DNA of 21,555 bases. Origin: JBBIND01 sp037444075 (lineage in GTDB: Bacteria > Acidobacteriota > Terriglobia > Bryobacterales > Bryobacteraceae). Positions 7,044-12,781 of this stretch are shown here, piece by piece. The DNA is taken from the NCBI GenBank assembly GCA_037444075.1, contig JBBIND010000073.1, positions 1 to 21,555 of the forward strand, written 5' to 3'. The notes under the pieces are model-generated. The model made no database searches, had not been told where the DNA came from, and saw only the letters and a list, made by a program, of their open reading frames with translations. The position numbers and the translations under genes are program-made. How positions within the stretch are numbered: the first letter of the stretch is position 1; every line of letters begins with the position of its first letter.

Positions 7044-7375
7044 GGGCCGGTCTGGGCCTGATGCCAGATTTCGCCCAACCGCCAGGATCCTGCTCCCAAG
7101 CGCTCGTGGTCTGCGCCCACAAGGGCGACGTGATGAGTAGTGCCGTCAAAAGTAGCGGGATTTTTATAAACATCAATCGTACCAAGCGCACCTGCCGCAG
7201 AGCGGAACTGTGCTCGCATAGTGCGGAAGAATGCCTCATCGCTGGAGAGTTTACGGACAAGCGGTCCGGACTCCTGCGGGGAGCGTGGCAATTCAGCGAA
7301 CTCCGCCGCGGCGGGCATCGTACATCCACAGAGAGGCCTCCGAAGACAGCAGCGCGAGGCGCGCCAGAGATCCCT
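7044..7375. other. Scar region between the hsdM remnant and the next gene
   Basis: No plus-strand gene is convincing here. The plus frame is open but reads as unnatural peptide. On the minus strand, from an ATG at 7318, a short stretch reads like real protein (AAAEFAELPRSPQ, KLSSDEAFFRTMRAQFRSAA, then ALGTIDVYKNPATFDGTTHH) before running antisense into hsdM. It may be a fragment of a gene cut when hsdM decayed. I do not recognise the family. Confidence 0.3.
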
Positions 7376-9022
7376 ATGAAGATGAACGACACACCCGGGC
7401 AAAGCAGGCGCCGGACGGTGAAGCGCATAGTAGTACTGATCGTCACTCTGTTGGTGGCCGGGGTGGTGGCCCTAGGGCTGTCCGTTCGCTCGACGGTCAT
7501 GAGCGTGCCTAGGCTGTTTGAGCGCAATGCGGAGCTGAAAGCGCAGGGTTACTACCTGGGCGAATTCGAGTTCAAGATGTTGGCCGCTCAGTACTACCTC
7601 AACGAGAGCAGCTACATCAAGGCGTACCTTACCCTGCGGCGCATCCGCGACGAGATGGAGACCACCCGGGGGCTGCTGAGAATGCCTGCCGGCGCTTCCC
7701 CCGAGCAGCAGATGGACTTCCTGCTGGCGCGGCAGGACCCCTCGACGGGCGCCTTCATGGATCCCCGGTATCCGCTGTTCACCTACTATGCCCCTACCGA
7801 AAACGTCGCCGAGGCGATTCACGACCTTGCCCGGCAGACAGGGCGACCCTTCAAGCTGAACTACCCGCTCCGCTTTCTGGATCAGCTTCGGGAACCGGAT
7901 CAGCTGCGCGCGTACCTGGAATCACTCCTCTACCTCAAGGAGCCCTGGGCACGCATGGCTGCGGGACCCGGACCTTATGGTCCGGGGGTGTCCGAATTGG
8001 CGTCTTTTTGGAGGCTGGAGGATTACGGACTCTACTCGTTTTCCGACGAGTGGGAGGAAACCCTTCGCAAGTTCATTTATGAGACGCAGGATCCGGCAAC
8101 GGGTCTCTGGGGCTACCGGATCGGCAGCCCCGGCAATTGGAGGCAGAACCCGGATGTGAATTCCACCTTCCACGTCCTGAAGCTCGTGCTGGATAGCCAG
8201 GGGGAAAACCAGAGCCGGAAGTACCCGCTGCGCTATGCCGGGACCCTGGCGCGCAGCCTGCTGGCGAAGCTGGATAAGCCGGTTCCAAACAATGCTTTGA
8301 AGCAGCACGGCTGGTGCCTGGACCAGTCCCAGGGAACCCGCATGGTGACATGGCTTCAGTCTCACCTGTCCGAAGCCGAACGAGCGCACGCGCGCCAGGC
8401 GATGCAAACCTATCTGGCCGTGCGCTACCGTCACTTCTACCGAGCGGCGGACGGGGCGTTCAGCCTCTACACCGCCTCGCCACGGGCCGATGTGGACGGC
8501 ACCAGCACCGCCTTGGCGCTGCTGCGGGCCACAGGGTCACTACCCGGCACTCGTGAGCGGGAGAAGCTGTGGGGGGAAGCTCTGGCAGCGGGCCCCACGG
8601 CGATCAAGAGCAGGTTGACGCCTCGCGGGGAGTCGGCGTTGCCGGCCGAACCGGTGGCGAACTCGGTCAGGGTGTTCGTCGGCAACCCACCCGGCGGAGA
8701 TACCTACGAGGACACCAATCTGGCCGAGATCATCTACCCTGGCGACTCGCCTGTGCTCGACCTGATGGATCTGCGCCAGCGCATCGCGGGCTTCGTCGCC
8801 GCGGCAGGGCAGGAGTTCGGAAACTGGAAGTCCAAGGAGAGTTTTCGGGAGACGCTGCAATTGGGCCGTGAGACCAAATCCATTCCGGTTTCGCGAGGCG
8901 GCGTGGAGTTGGAAGACATCGCCCGGCGTTACCCGGACGCGAGGAAGCTCACCGTGGTTGGCTACGACGTCTTCCAGGTGCCCGTCTACAAGTTGGAGTT
9001 GAGCCCGACCGGCACGCGGTGA
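7376..9022 (+). CDS. Membrane-anchored protein with alpha/alpha-toroid-like (prenyltransferase/cyclase-like) repeats, function unknown
   Basis: A 548-residue protein. An N-terminal basic segment (QSRRRTVKR) precedes one hydrophobic helix (IVVLIVTLLVAGVVALGL), so it is probably anchored with the bulk outside the cytoplasm. The body contains helical segments with glycine-containing turns (RQDPSTGAFMDPRYPLFTYY; TQDPATGLWGYRIGSPGNW; AADGAFSLYTASPRADVDGTS) that recall the paired-helix repeats of squalene-cyclase and prenyltransferase toroids, although no catalytic DxDD motif is seen. The start at 7376 (or ATG 7382) is chosen because the frame is open back into the hsdM remnant and a caller may fuse the two. 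The TM helix right after this ATG marks the genuine start. I cannot assign a reaction. Confidence 0.7.
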   Translation: MKMNDTPGQSRRRTVKRIVVLIVTLLVAGVVALGLSVRSTVMSVPRLFERNAELKAQGYYLGEFEFKMLAAQYYLNESSYIKAYLTLRRIRDEMETTRGLLRMPAGASPEQQMDFLLARQDPSTGAFMDPRYPLFTYYAPTENVAEAIHDLARQTGRPFKLNYPLRFLDQLREPDQLRAYLESLLYLKEPWARMAAGPGPYGPGVSELASFWRLEDYGLYSFSDEWEETLRKFIYETQDPATGLWGYRIGSPGNWRQNPDVNSTFHVLKLVLDSQGENQSRKYPLRYAGTLARSLLAKLDKPVPNNALKQHGWCLDQSQGTRMVTWLQSHLSEAERAHARQAMQTYLAVRYRHFYRAADGAFSLYTASPRADVDGTSTALALLRATGSLPGTREREKLWGEALAAGPTAIKSRLTPRGESALPAEPVANSVRVFVGNPPGGDTYEDTNLAEIIYPGDSPVLDLMDLRQRIAGFVAAAGQEFGNWKSKESFRETLQLGRETKSIPVSRGGVELEDIARRYPDARKLTVVGYDVFQVPVYKLELSPTGTR

Positions 9023-9149
9023 ACGCGGGCGGAGGCGCGCTCCTGCGCATGGGCCGTAGCACGTGGCCCGGCACACCTGGCGGTTTCACTATGTGGCAGA
9101 CGCGATCCGGGCCAGGGTGTGGTATACATCTGCGTTGAGGTGACGAGAG

Positions 9150-9686
9150 ATGACAGGCTGGAAACGAGTTGTGTTAGCTGGGTTGTCCTTCGGCGCGGGC
9201 TTCGCTATCATCTTTTCCTCAATTCTGGGCGGTTATCTTTGGTATAGCTCTCGACCGCAACCTCTGAAGCCGTGGAATAGTGCTGCAATCACGGCATCGT
9301 TTGACCACATGGACACCGAGGGTGAGGAGAACACCATCGTCTTCTGGTACACGCTGGAGAATACAACGGACCTAGACTTCCGGATGTCGGGTGGCATCGA
9401 CCTTATGGGCAAACTCCGACAGCAAGGCAGCCTTATAACCACCAGTGAGGGCTTCCAGAGCATACGGTTACCCGTCTTCATTCCTGCGAAACGGAAGCTG
9501 CGCTGCGGCGTCCACGTCGCGTATCCATATCCCGAACGGCCCAAGGAGAACGCTGGCCTCGACGAGAGGCGCGCATTTAGGGAACGGCTTGAAGCCTGGA
9601 TTAACCGAGAGATGGGGAACCTGGACGGTTTCACTCTGTTTGAGCACGAACATCGATACCAGATTGACTTCCCGAAAGGCTGGTGA
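9150..9686 (+). CDS. Hypothetical single-pass membrane protein
   Basis: 178 residues with one N-terminal hydrophobic helix (VVLAGLSFGAGFAIIFSSILGGYLWY), so the C-terminal ~140 residues are likely extracytoplasmic. The soluble part has beta-rich segments (NTIVFWYTLENTTDLDFRMSG; SIRLPVFIPAKRKLRCGVHVAYPYP) followed by a charged helix (DERRAFRERLEAWINREM). The phrase YTLENTTDLDF resembles the core strand of Ig-like or FxLYD-like domains, but no family is assigned. The start has a GAGG (9138-9141) ribosome-binding site at suitable spacing. Codon use looks less GC-biased than in the flanking genes, which suggests transfer. The preceding 127 bp hold no gene. Confidence 0.65.
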   Translation: MTGWKRVVLAGLSFGAGFAIIFSSILGGYLWYSSRPQPLKPWNSAAITASFDHMDTEGEENTIVFWYTLENTTDLDFRMSGGIDLMGKLRQQGSLITTSEGFQSIRLPVFIPAKRKLRCGVHVAYPYPERPKENAGLDERRAFRERLEAWINREMGNLDGFTLFEHEHRYQIDFPKGW

Positions 9687-9922
9687 CTGGATGGATTTGG
9701 AACGGATGGTGGAGAGGAGGGGGAAGCGAAGAATGCGGGTGGCGAACACGAATCGGCCATGATTTCAGAGGGTAGACGGACGAACTGATAGCCGAACTGG
9801 ACAAATTGACGGCGGGTCAACGCTGCCAGCGTTGTATAGCTTGGTGGGCGGAGAACGGGGTCACGTCAGTTTGATTCAGAAGCGCACCCGGCGCCACCCG
9901 GTGCCGCGTGCCGTCTGCTCCG
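9687..9922. other. Non-coding gap with a small perfect hairpin
   Basis: 236 bp without a supportable gene. A perfect 7-bp stem (CAACGCT / AGCGTTG, three-base loop) lies at 9818-9834 and could be a weak bidirectional terminator, though it has no T-run. A short open stretch around 9784-9873 (ELIAELDKLTAGQRCQRC) looks protein-like but lacks a start codon and may be a gene remnant. Confidence 0.35.
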
Positions 9923-10540
9923 TCAGACCGCAGGCAAGCGCTTCATCGCGGCAGGGTCCACGCCGAAGTGTCGGCATAACGCCGCGTGGTGGATGGGGTG
10001 AATTTCAGGGAAGTACATTTGCGGCTTGCCCGGCTTCCACTCGTTGAACCAAAGGTACAAGTGGACCCGCAGTTTTTCTTCCCGCACACGTCCCTCCGAA
10101 TATTCACGGAACATCGGCCAAACGTCGCCACTTTCGCAATAGGCGTTTCCAGTCAGAACAGAAATCAGGTCCGCCATCCCTGCCTCGCTATCGCCATTGA
10201 CGATTGCGAGAACGTTGGGATGTTCCATCGTCGGGTTGACCGCATCGAACTGGCTGACGGCGGTGTGGATCTGGATTGTGATGCGGTTGTAGGTAGGATC
10301 GGGCCGTGCACCGCCTACCAGCGTGAGGGGCGGTGCGGCAGCCAGCTGCCGCTCCAACCATTCATCCTCTTGCGCCGTCTTCACCTCGCAGTAGAACGCG
10401 AGTTCAATCCCGGCATAGACGCGGAAATCCGGCGTACGGCCTTGCCGCATCTCGCTTTTGGAAAAGCGCTTCACGCGCAAGCCGGTGTCCGTGAAGTACT
10501 CTTCAACTCGCTGTTCGCCGTCCAACTTCGCCCTAGACAT
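9923..10540 (-). CDS. Solitary PD-(D/E)XK nuclease-like protein, otherwise hypothetical
   Basis: 205 residues, cytoplasmic. The N-terminal third shows a PD-(D/E)XK core: a helix with EQRVEEYFTDTGLRVKRF, then RQGRTPDF, a strand, and FYCEVKTA. The Asp of PDF and the Glu and Lys of EVK are spaced as in restriction-endonuclease-like and Holliday-junction-resolvase-like folds. The C-terminal half (YLWFNEWKPGKPQMYFPE, IHHAALCRHFGVDP) is unassigned. It may be a restriction or repair nuclease or a decayed defence gene. It lies between a broken methyltransferase and a tRNA-flanked island, which supports a defence-type origin. The ATG at 10540 starts directly at MSRAKLDGEQ. No partner gene is on the same strand. 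Motif assignment is by eye. Confidence 0.6.
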   Translation of the reverse strand: MSRAKLDGEQRVEEYFTDTGLRVKRFSKSEMRQGRTPDFRVYAGIELAFYCEVKTAQEDEWLERQLAAAPPLTLVGGARPDPTYNRITIQIHTAVSQFDAVNPTMEHPNVLAIVNGDSEAGMADLISVLTGNAYCESGDVWPMFREYSEGRVREEKLRVHLYLWFNEWKPGKPQMYFPEIHPIHHAALCRHFGVDPAAMKRLPAV

Positions 10541-10630
10541 CGTTCGCAGTGTAGCGCGCCCGCGTCACCCTGTCACCGCCGCGCGGGAAATTCCGGCCCG
10601 GACCCGTTTTAAGTTCCGTTTCGAAATGCC

Positions 10631-10660
10631 AAAACGGGCCACCCGTCGTCGAGTGGCCCG
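10631..10660 (-). terminator. Rho-independent terminator, probably the original tRNA-Thr terminator
   Basis: Read on the minus strand: stem CGGGCCAC, ten-base loop, stem GTGGCCCG (10660-10635), then TTTT (10634-10631). It lies 32 bases beyond the CCA end of the duplicated tRNA-Thr 3' segment, where a tRNA terminator would sit before an element was inserted. The nearby CCCGTTTT (10603-10610) can also pair with AAAACGGG (10631-10638), giving an alternative fold. Confidence 0.65.
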
Positions 10661-10692
10661 CATGTAAGCTATTGATTCATATGTAGAATTAT

Positions 10693-10724
10693 TGGAGCCA
10701 CCCGCCGGGCTTGAACCGGCGACC
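10693..10724 (-). repeat. att-like duplicate of the tRNA-Thr 3' end (distal copy)
   Basis: These 32 bases are identical to 12685-12716. They comprise CCA, discriminator, acceptor 3' strand, T arm and the variable loop of tRNA-Thr on the minus strand. No anticodon arm or 5' half follows, so this is not a functional tRNA. The next base already differs and integrase-derived sequence begins. Confidence 0.9.
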
Positions 10725-10979
10725 GGCGTGTTGCCAATGCGGGAATGGCGCGTTTCCCACGACACGCGCCACAGTTGCGGCACGTTGCTGCACGTGCAGG
10801 GCGCAGACCCGTTCATCATCCAGAACGTGCTGGGCCACTCGCAGTTGTCCACCACCAAGCGCTACACGCACGTTCCGATCCAGGTCACCAAGACCGCGCT
10901 CGACCGGTTGGAGTCGCTCTTCCAGTCGGCAGTCAAACCAGCGGGCGCAGTGCTGCCGGAGGCCGCGCCAACGCAGTGA
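10725..10979 (+). pseudogene. Tyrosine recombinase (phage-type integrase) C-terminal remnant
   Basis: About 84 residues matching only the end of the catalytic domain: box II HDTRHSCGTLL (H-x-x-R), then QNVLGHSQLSTTKRYTHV, containing the second His and the nucleophilic Tyr. The first catalytic Arg, the core-binding domain and the N-terminus are missing. The reading frame is open leftward through the tRNA-derived repeat (giving PPAGLEPAT), which is not integrase sequence. The fragment therefore cannot catalyse recombination. It lies directly against the att-like repeat, as expected for the integrase end of an element that has since suffered a deletion. Its own stop codon (TGA, 10977-10979) is intact. 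Confidence 0.85.
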
Positions 10980-11003
10980 CGGCGCAGCTTCCGACTGCGC
11001 CGA

Positions 11004-11023
11004 GTATATGCGTTCTTGTATAC
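11004..11023. promoter_or_regulatory. Palindromic operator/promoter of the HigBA-like module
   Basis: GTATA (11004-11008) and TATAC (11019-11023) form an inverted repeat with a 10-bp spacer, overlapping a -10-like TATACT (11019-11024). Toxin-antitoxin operons of this type are normally autorepressed by the antitoxin bound at such palindromes. The site overlaps the ATG at 11008, which suggests translation begins further downstream. Confidence 0.5.
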
Positions 11024-11376
11024 TGAAGCCATTGAGAGAAGGGCTCAAGCCGGTTGAATGGATGGGCGACAGTCTGCGGCGTGTGCGGGAGTTCGGAAAG
11101 ATTGTCCGTCAGCAGGTCGGATACGAACTGGAATTGATCCAACACGGGCTGGAACCGAGCGATTGGAAGCCCATGCCCAAGGTCGGGCCGGGAGTCTACG
11201 AGGTGCGTATCCACGCGGACGGCGAACACCGGCTAATCTACGTCGCCAAGTTCCGGCGTGCGATCTATGTTCTGCATGCCTTTCGTAAGAAGACCCGGAA
11301 GACATCCAAGGGTGACATCGAAAAGGCTAAAGCACGGCTTCAGGCTGTGCTTGAAAAGGAGGCAAACACGAGATGA
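11008..11376 (+). CDS. RelE/HigB-like toxin (phage-derived Gp49-like family)
   Basis: Up to 122 residues. The family core is clear: VEWMGDSLRRVREFGKIVRQQVGYELELIQ, then EPSDWKPMPKVGPGVYEVRI, HRLIYVAKF, IYVLHAFRKKTRKTSKGDIEKAKARL. Members of this RelE-superfamily group (PF05973 type) are ribosome-dependent mRNA interferases neutralised by an HTH antitoxin encoded next door. The start is uncertain. ATG 11008 lies inside a palindromic operator, so TTG 11032, which leaves the usual short lead-in before KPVEW, is more likely; ATG 11059 would trim the conserved N-terminus. The stop overlaps the antitoxin start (ATGA), so toxin precedes antitoxin as in higBA operons. Confidence 0.88.
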   Translation: MRSCILKPLREGLKPVEWMGDSLRRVREFGKIVRQQVGYELELIQHGLEPSDWKPMPKVGPGVYEVRIHADGEHRLIYVAKFRRAIYVLHAFRKKTRKTSKGDIEKAKARLQAVLEKEANTR

Positions 11377-11669
11377 TGGAGCGAGCGACGAAAGCCAGAC
11401 GCGGCACTGACGTTTTCTCCGATCTCGGTTTCAGCGCCGCCGAAGCGGAGAATCTCCGGATCCGATCCGCCATGATGCGGGCTTTGGTTTCCTACGTCAG
11501 GAAGAGCAAACTCTCGCAGGCCCAGGCCGCGAAAGCGTTCGGCGTTAGCCAACCGAGAATTTCGGACCTGATGCGCGGCAAGATCCACCTGTTTTCCATT
11601 GACAACCTTGTGATCCTGCTGGCCTCCGCTGGCTTGCGCGTAGACTTGAAGATCAAGAAGGCGGCGTGA
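11373..11669 (+). CDS. HigA-like XRE-family antitoxin
   Basis: 98 residues. After a short N-terminal arm (FSDLGFSAAEAENLRIRSAMM) comes a helix-turn-helix of the XRE/HTH_37 type: KSKLSQAQAAKAFGVSQPRISDLMRGKIHLFSIDNLVILL. The C-terminal strand LRVDLKIKKAA probably contacts the toxin. It would bind the toxin directly and repress the operon at the palindrome near 11004. The ribosome-binding site AGGAGG (11357-11362) is excellent, ten bases ahead of the first ATG, and a second ATG follows at 11376. The start overlaps the toxin stop codon. Strong translation of the antitoxin and weak start signals for the toxin fit the expected excess of antitoxin. Confidence 0.9.
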   Translation: MMERATKARRGTDVFSDLGFSAAEAENLRIRSAMMRALVSYVRKSKLSQAQAAKAFGVSQPRISDLMRGKIHLFSIDNLVILLASAGLRVDLKIKKAA

Positions 11670-11897
11670 CCGCTGCCCAACTTTACCGGCCTTTAGCTGA
11701 GCGACATCGCTGTTTCAGTCGGCGGGTTCGACACCTGAGGTGAAGCCCACGCTTGCTGGTCCGCCTTCGTGAAGAGGGCAGACCAACGCCGCCGATGCGG
11801 CAGGCGCCGAACTCGGACACAGCCCGCCTTCGTTGCCATCCGAGTCAAATGCGGAGCCGCGAAGCTGGCACAGACCCGGCGTCGCCTTGTCGCGCCC

Positions 11898-12254
11898 TCA
11901 ATCCCGCGTTCGAACGTATCGGTCAAACTCGGCAGCGGCCACACTGCGCAGTGTTGCCAGATCGTGCTGAACCGTGTGCCAGATCAGCGCTTCGTCGACC
12001 GCCTCATACTCATGTCGATAGACGTTGCCGGCAGCGGCAATAGCCGTCCAGTCCAACTCGCCGTGCCGATCGCGCAATTCGGCGGGGAGCCGCCGCGATG
12101 CCTCCGAAATGATCTCCAGAGCACGAACCACCGCGTACACCGTCTTCCGGTCCTGGCGAAATTGAGCGAACTCCAGCCCGGCGATAAACGCCAGGATCGC
12201 ATCGATGTTTTCGATAATGTCCTGCAGGCGCTGCGCCGGGTTCTTAGAAGGCAT
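11898..12254 (-). CDS. hepT: HepT-like HEPN-domain toxin (DUF86 family)
   Basis: 118 residues from the ATG at 12254. All-helical HEPN fold: AQRLQDIIENIDAILAFIAG, FRQDRKTVYAVVRALEIISEASRRLP, then the active-site segment AAAGNVYRHEYEAVDEALIW and a final helix TVQHDLATLRSVAAAEFDRYV. HepT toxins are RNases acting with an R-x4-H-x-Y motif whose Tyr is AMPylated by the partner MntA. Here the usual Arg position five residues before His is Gly, and an Arg sits just before His (RHEY), a variant form of the motif. The ATG overlaps the end of the upstream nucleotidyltransferase gene by 11 bases. A longer reading frame upstream exists but would be antisense-like. Confidence 0.88.
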   Translation of the reverse strand: MPSKNPAQRLQDIIENIDAILAFIAGLEFAQFRQDRKTVYAVVRALEIISEASRRLPAELRDRHGELDWTAIAAAGNVYRHEYEAVDEALIWHTVQHDLATLRSVAAAEFDRYVRTRD

Positions 12255-12546
12255 GGATGGCGTCGCGCAGAATGCTGTCTCGGAGCAGTGGCTTGATCGT
12301 CCTGCGGTTGACAACATCGCCAGAGCCGCCGAGAAGCTCGTTGACATACAGCTTCAACCGCGCGTACTCAAAGATCCCGATCGGACGACTCTCGTCGAGT
12401 TCCACCAGCACGTCCACATCGCTGCCCGCGCCGGCCTGCCCGCGTGAAACCGAGCCGAACACGGCGGCGTGTGCGACTCCCAGACGGCGCAGTTCACTCT
12501 CGTGAGCGCGGAGAATCCTCAGCACGTCTTCGAGGGTTGCAGCCAT
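12244..12546 (-). CDS. mntA: MntA-like minimal nucleotidyltransferase antitoxin
   Basis: 100 residues. The nucleotidyltransferase signature is present: HAAVFGSVSRGQAGAGSDVD, i.e. GS-x10-D-x-D, followed by LVELDESRPIGIFEYARLKLYVNELLGG. This is the minimal nucleotidyltransferase fold of MntA, which neutralises HepT by AMPylating its active-site tyrosine. It is the first gene of a two-gene minus-strand operon and its 3' end overlaps hepT by 11 bases, the usual arrangement. GGTGA lies a few bases upstream of the ATG. TAGACT (minus strand, about 12567-12562) could be a -10 but has no clear -35. Confidence 0.9.
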   Translation of the reverse strand: MAATLEDVLRILRAHESELRRLGVAHAAVFGSVSRGQAGAGSDVDVLVELDESRPIGIFEYARLKLYVNELLGGSGDVVNRRTIKPLLRDSILRDAIHAF

Positions 12547-12609
12547 CTTTCACCACGAGTCTACCAAACGGAACCGCCAAGCGTCGGCGTAGTCCCCGCC
12601 TCACCCGGG

Positions 12610-12632
12610 TGACTGTCAGAATGACTGTCAGA
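12610..12632 (+). repeat. Two 11-bp direct repeats close to the att site
   Basis: TGACTGTCAGA occurs at 12610-12620 and 12622-12632, period 12 bp, about 50 bp inside the island from the tRNA repeat. Position and spacing resemble integrase or excisionase arm-binding sites, which is inference. Confidence 0.55.
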
Positions 12633-12684
12633 CTTGACGGATAGTGTCGCGCTGAATTGGAAGTGTTGTGTTTTGAAGAAGATG

Positions 12685-12716
12685 TGGAGCCACCCGCCGG
12701 GCTTGAACCGGCGACC
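12685..12716 (-). repeat. att-like 3' segment of tRNA-Thr (proximal copy)
   Basis: The 32 bases from the variable loop through CCA of the intact tRNA-Thr, duplicated exactly at 10693-10724. This copy keeps the tRNA functional after integration. Confidence 0.9.
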
Positions 12717-12760
12717 TGCTGATTACGAATCAGCCGCTCTACCAACTGAGCTAGGGTGGC
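12685..12760 (-). tRNA. tRNA-Thr (anticodon CGU), CCA encoded
   Basis: 76 bases on the minus strand with full cloverleaf. Acceptor GCCACCC (5' end at 12760) pairs with GGGTGGC, then discriminator T and encoded CCA. The D arm contains AGCTCAGTTGGTAGAGC. The anticodon stem is GCTGA/TCAGC with loop TTCGTAA, anticodon CGT, reading ACG (Thr). The T arm is GCCGG-TTCAAGC-CCGGC. It lies 21 bases after the stop codon of the sugar-binding protein gene in the same direction. Its 3' end has served as integration site for the neighbouring island. Confidence 0.97.
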
Positions 12761-12768
12761 CCGGGAAG

Positions 12769-12774
12769 AGTCTA
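12769..12774 (-). promoter_or_regulatory. Possible -10 element of tRNA-Thr
   Basis: TAGACT on the minus strand (12774 to 12769) ends eight bases before the mature tRNA 5' end, the right distance for a short leader. No good -35 is seen, so read-through from the upstream gene is an alternative. Confidence 0.3.
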
Positions 12775-12781
12775 TTTCATT

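Larger units (their letters stand above)
10693..12716. mobile_element. Decayed tRNA-Thr-integrated island with two toxin-antitoxin modules
   Basis: A 32-bp perfect direct repeat bounds the island: 10693-10724 and the 3' part of the complete tRNA-Thr at 12685-12716. This is the standard signature of tyrosine-recombinase integration into a tRNA 3' end. The orientation is right, because the tRNA 3' end faces the island. Inside, next to the left repeat, is the C-terminal remnant of a tyrosine integrase, then HigB/HigA-like genes on the plus strand and MntA/HepT-like genes on the minus strand. With the integrase truncated the island cannot excise by itself. The two toxin-antitoxin modules may be what stabilised it. 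The island identity is inferred from repeats plus content. Confidence 0.75.

Noticed and set aside
6058..7140. A 360-residue plus-strand frame starting at the HsdM N-terminus
   Set aside because: After about residue 55 it becomes Arg/Pro-rich shadow translation of the HsdM frame, the result of the frameshift.
6916..7173. A minus-strand frame beginning MFIKIPLLLTALL that mimics a signal peptide
   Set aside because: No ribosome-binding site, it runs antisense into hsdM, and another minus-strand frame over the same bases reads more like protein. Probably chance.
9784..9873. Short peptide-like stretch ELIAELDKLTAGQRCQRC
   Set aside because: No start codon in frame and no recognisable family. 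Kept only as a remark on the gap.
10603..10638. CCCGTTTT/AAAACGGG alternative pairing as a riboswitch or attenuator
   Set aside because: No leader peptide or downstream gene in the right direction fits an attenuator. The simple terminator explains the region better.
10692..10740. N-terminal extension of the integrase fragment (PPAGLEPAT)
   Set aside because: It is the translation of the tRNA-derived repeat, not integrase sequence.
11670..11897. Possible extra gene between the two toxin-antitoxin modules
   Set aside because: The short frames on both strands lack ribosome-binding sites and family-like sequence. The 228 bp are treated as the convergent intergenic gap.
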